Source: CAZHMN01 sp964533705 (GTDB lineage Bacteria; Electryoneota; B3-LCP). Taken from it: a DNA stretch of 5,824 bases. The translations under genes and the position numbers were made by a program. The stretch covers positions 1 to 5,824 of the forward strand of contig CAZHMN010000127.1 in NCBI GenBank assembly GCA_964533705.1, written 5' to 3'. This document shows positions 5,817 through 5,824 of this stretch, piece after piece. The notes below the pieces were generated by a model. The model saw only the letters and a list, made by a program, of their open reading frames with translations. It was not told the DNA's origin and ran no database searches. Position 1 is the first letter of the stretch. Every line of letters begins with the position of its first letter.

Positions 5817-5824
5817 CGATAAAA

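Noticed and set aside
5734..5819. A complete tRNA-Met gene at the right end
   Set aside because: No D arm and no 5' acceptor strand can be found before the anticodon arm; the upstream bases are the direct repeats.

Overview
The window looks like the right-hand part of a small integrated genetic element of the satellite or integrative type, next to a piece of what is probably the host chromosome. I infer the host to be a Gram-negative bacterium with a fairly GC-rich genome, perhaps a deltaproteobacterium (Desulfobacterota) or a relative. This rests only on the general look of the protein families and on the base composition, and I hold it loosely.

Layout from left to right. (1) Positions 1-677 on the + strand hold the 3' part of a GC-rich gene for a tetratricopeptide-repeat protein. 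(2) After a gap of only 35 bp, a compact minus-strand operon runs from 4119 down to 713. It holds an AlpA/excisionase-type DNA-binding protein, two small unrecognised proteins, and a large fused replication protein (DnaG-like CHC2 zinc finger and Toprim primase, followed by an ATPase-like module). The last small gene overlaps the primase by four bases (ATGA). The 3' end of the primase gene is made of 9-bp units arranged as a large inverted repeat. (3) Positions 4120-4458 are a non-coding regulatory region. Read on the minus strand it has a near-consensus sigma-70 promoter (TTGACA-17-TATATT), about 100 nt of structured RNA and a strong intrinsic terminator, all ahead of the operon. (4) Positions 4459-5619 on the minus strand encode a complete tyrosine integrase. 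(5) Positions 5620-5824 hold the probable integrase promoter, three 10-bp direct repeats that look like arm-type integrase sites, and the 3' half of an initiator tRNA-Met gene, which marks the element's attachment site.

How the parts may work together: the integrase recombines at the initiator tRNA gene; the AlpA-like protein would be the excision factor and/or an operon regulator; the primase-ATPase would copy the excised element, possibly from the repeat structure at the end of its own gene. The promoter, short RNA and terminator ahead of the operon recall the leader of satellite phage P4, where early termination makes a short immunity RNA and keeps the replication gene silent. That parallel is inference. 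No capsid, packaging, toxin or defence gene is recognisable. The matching left end (an intact tRNA) is not in the window, so the left border is unresolved.
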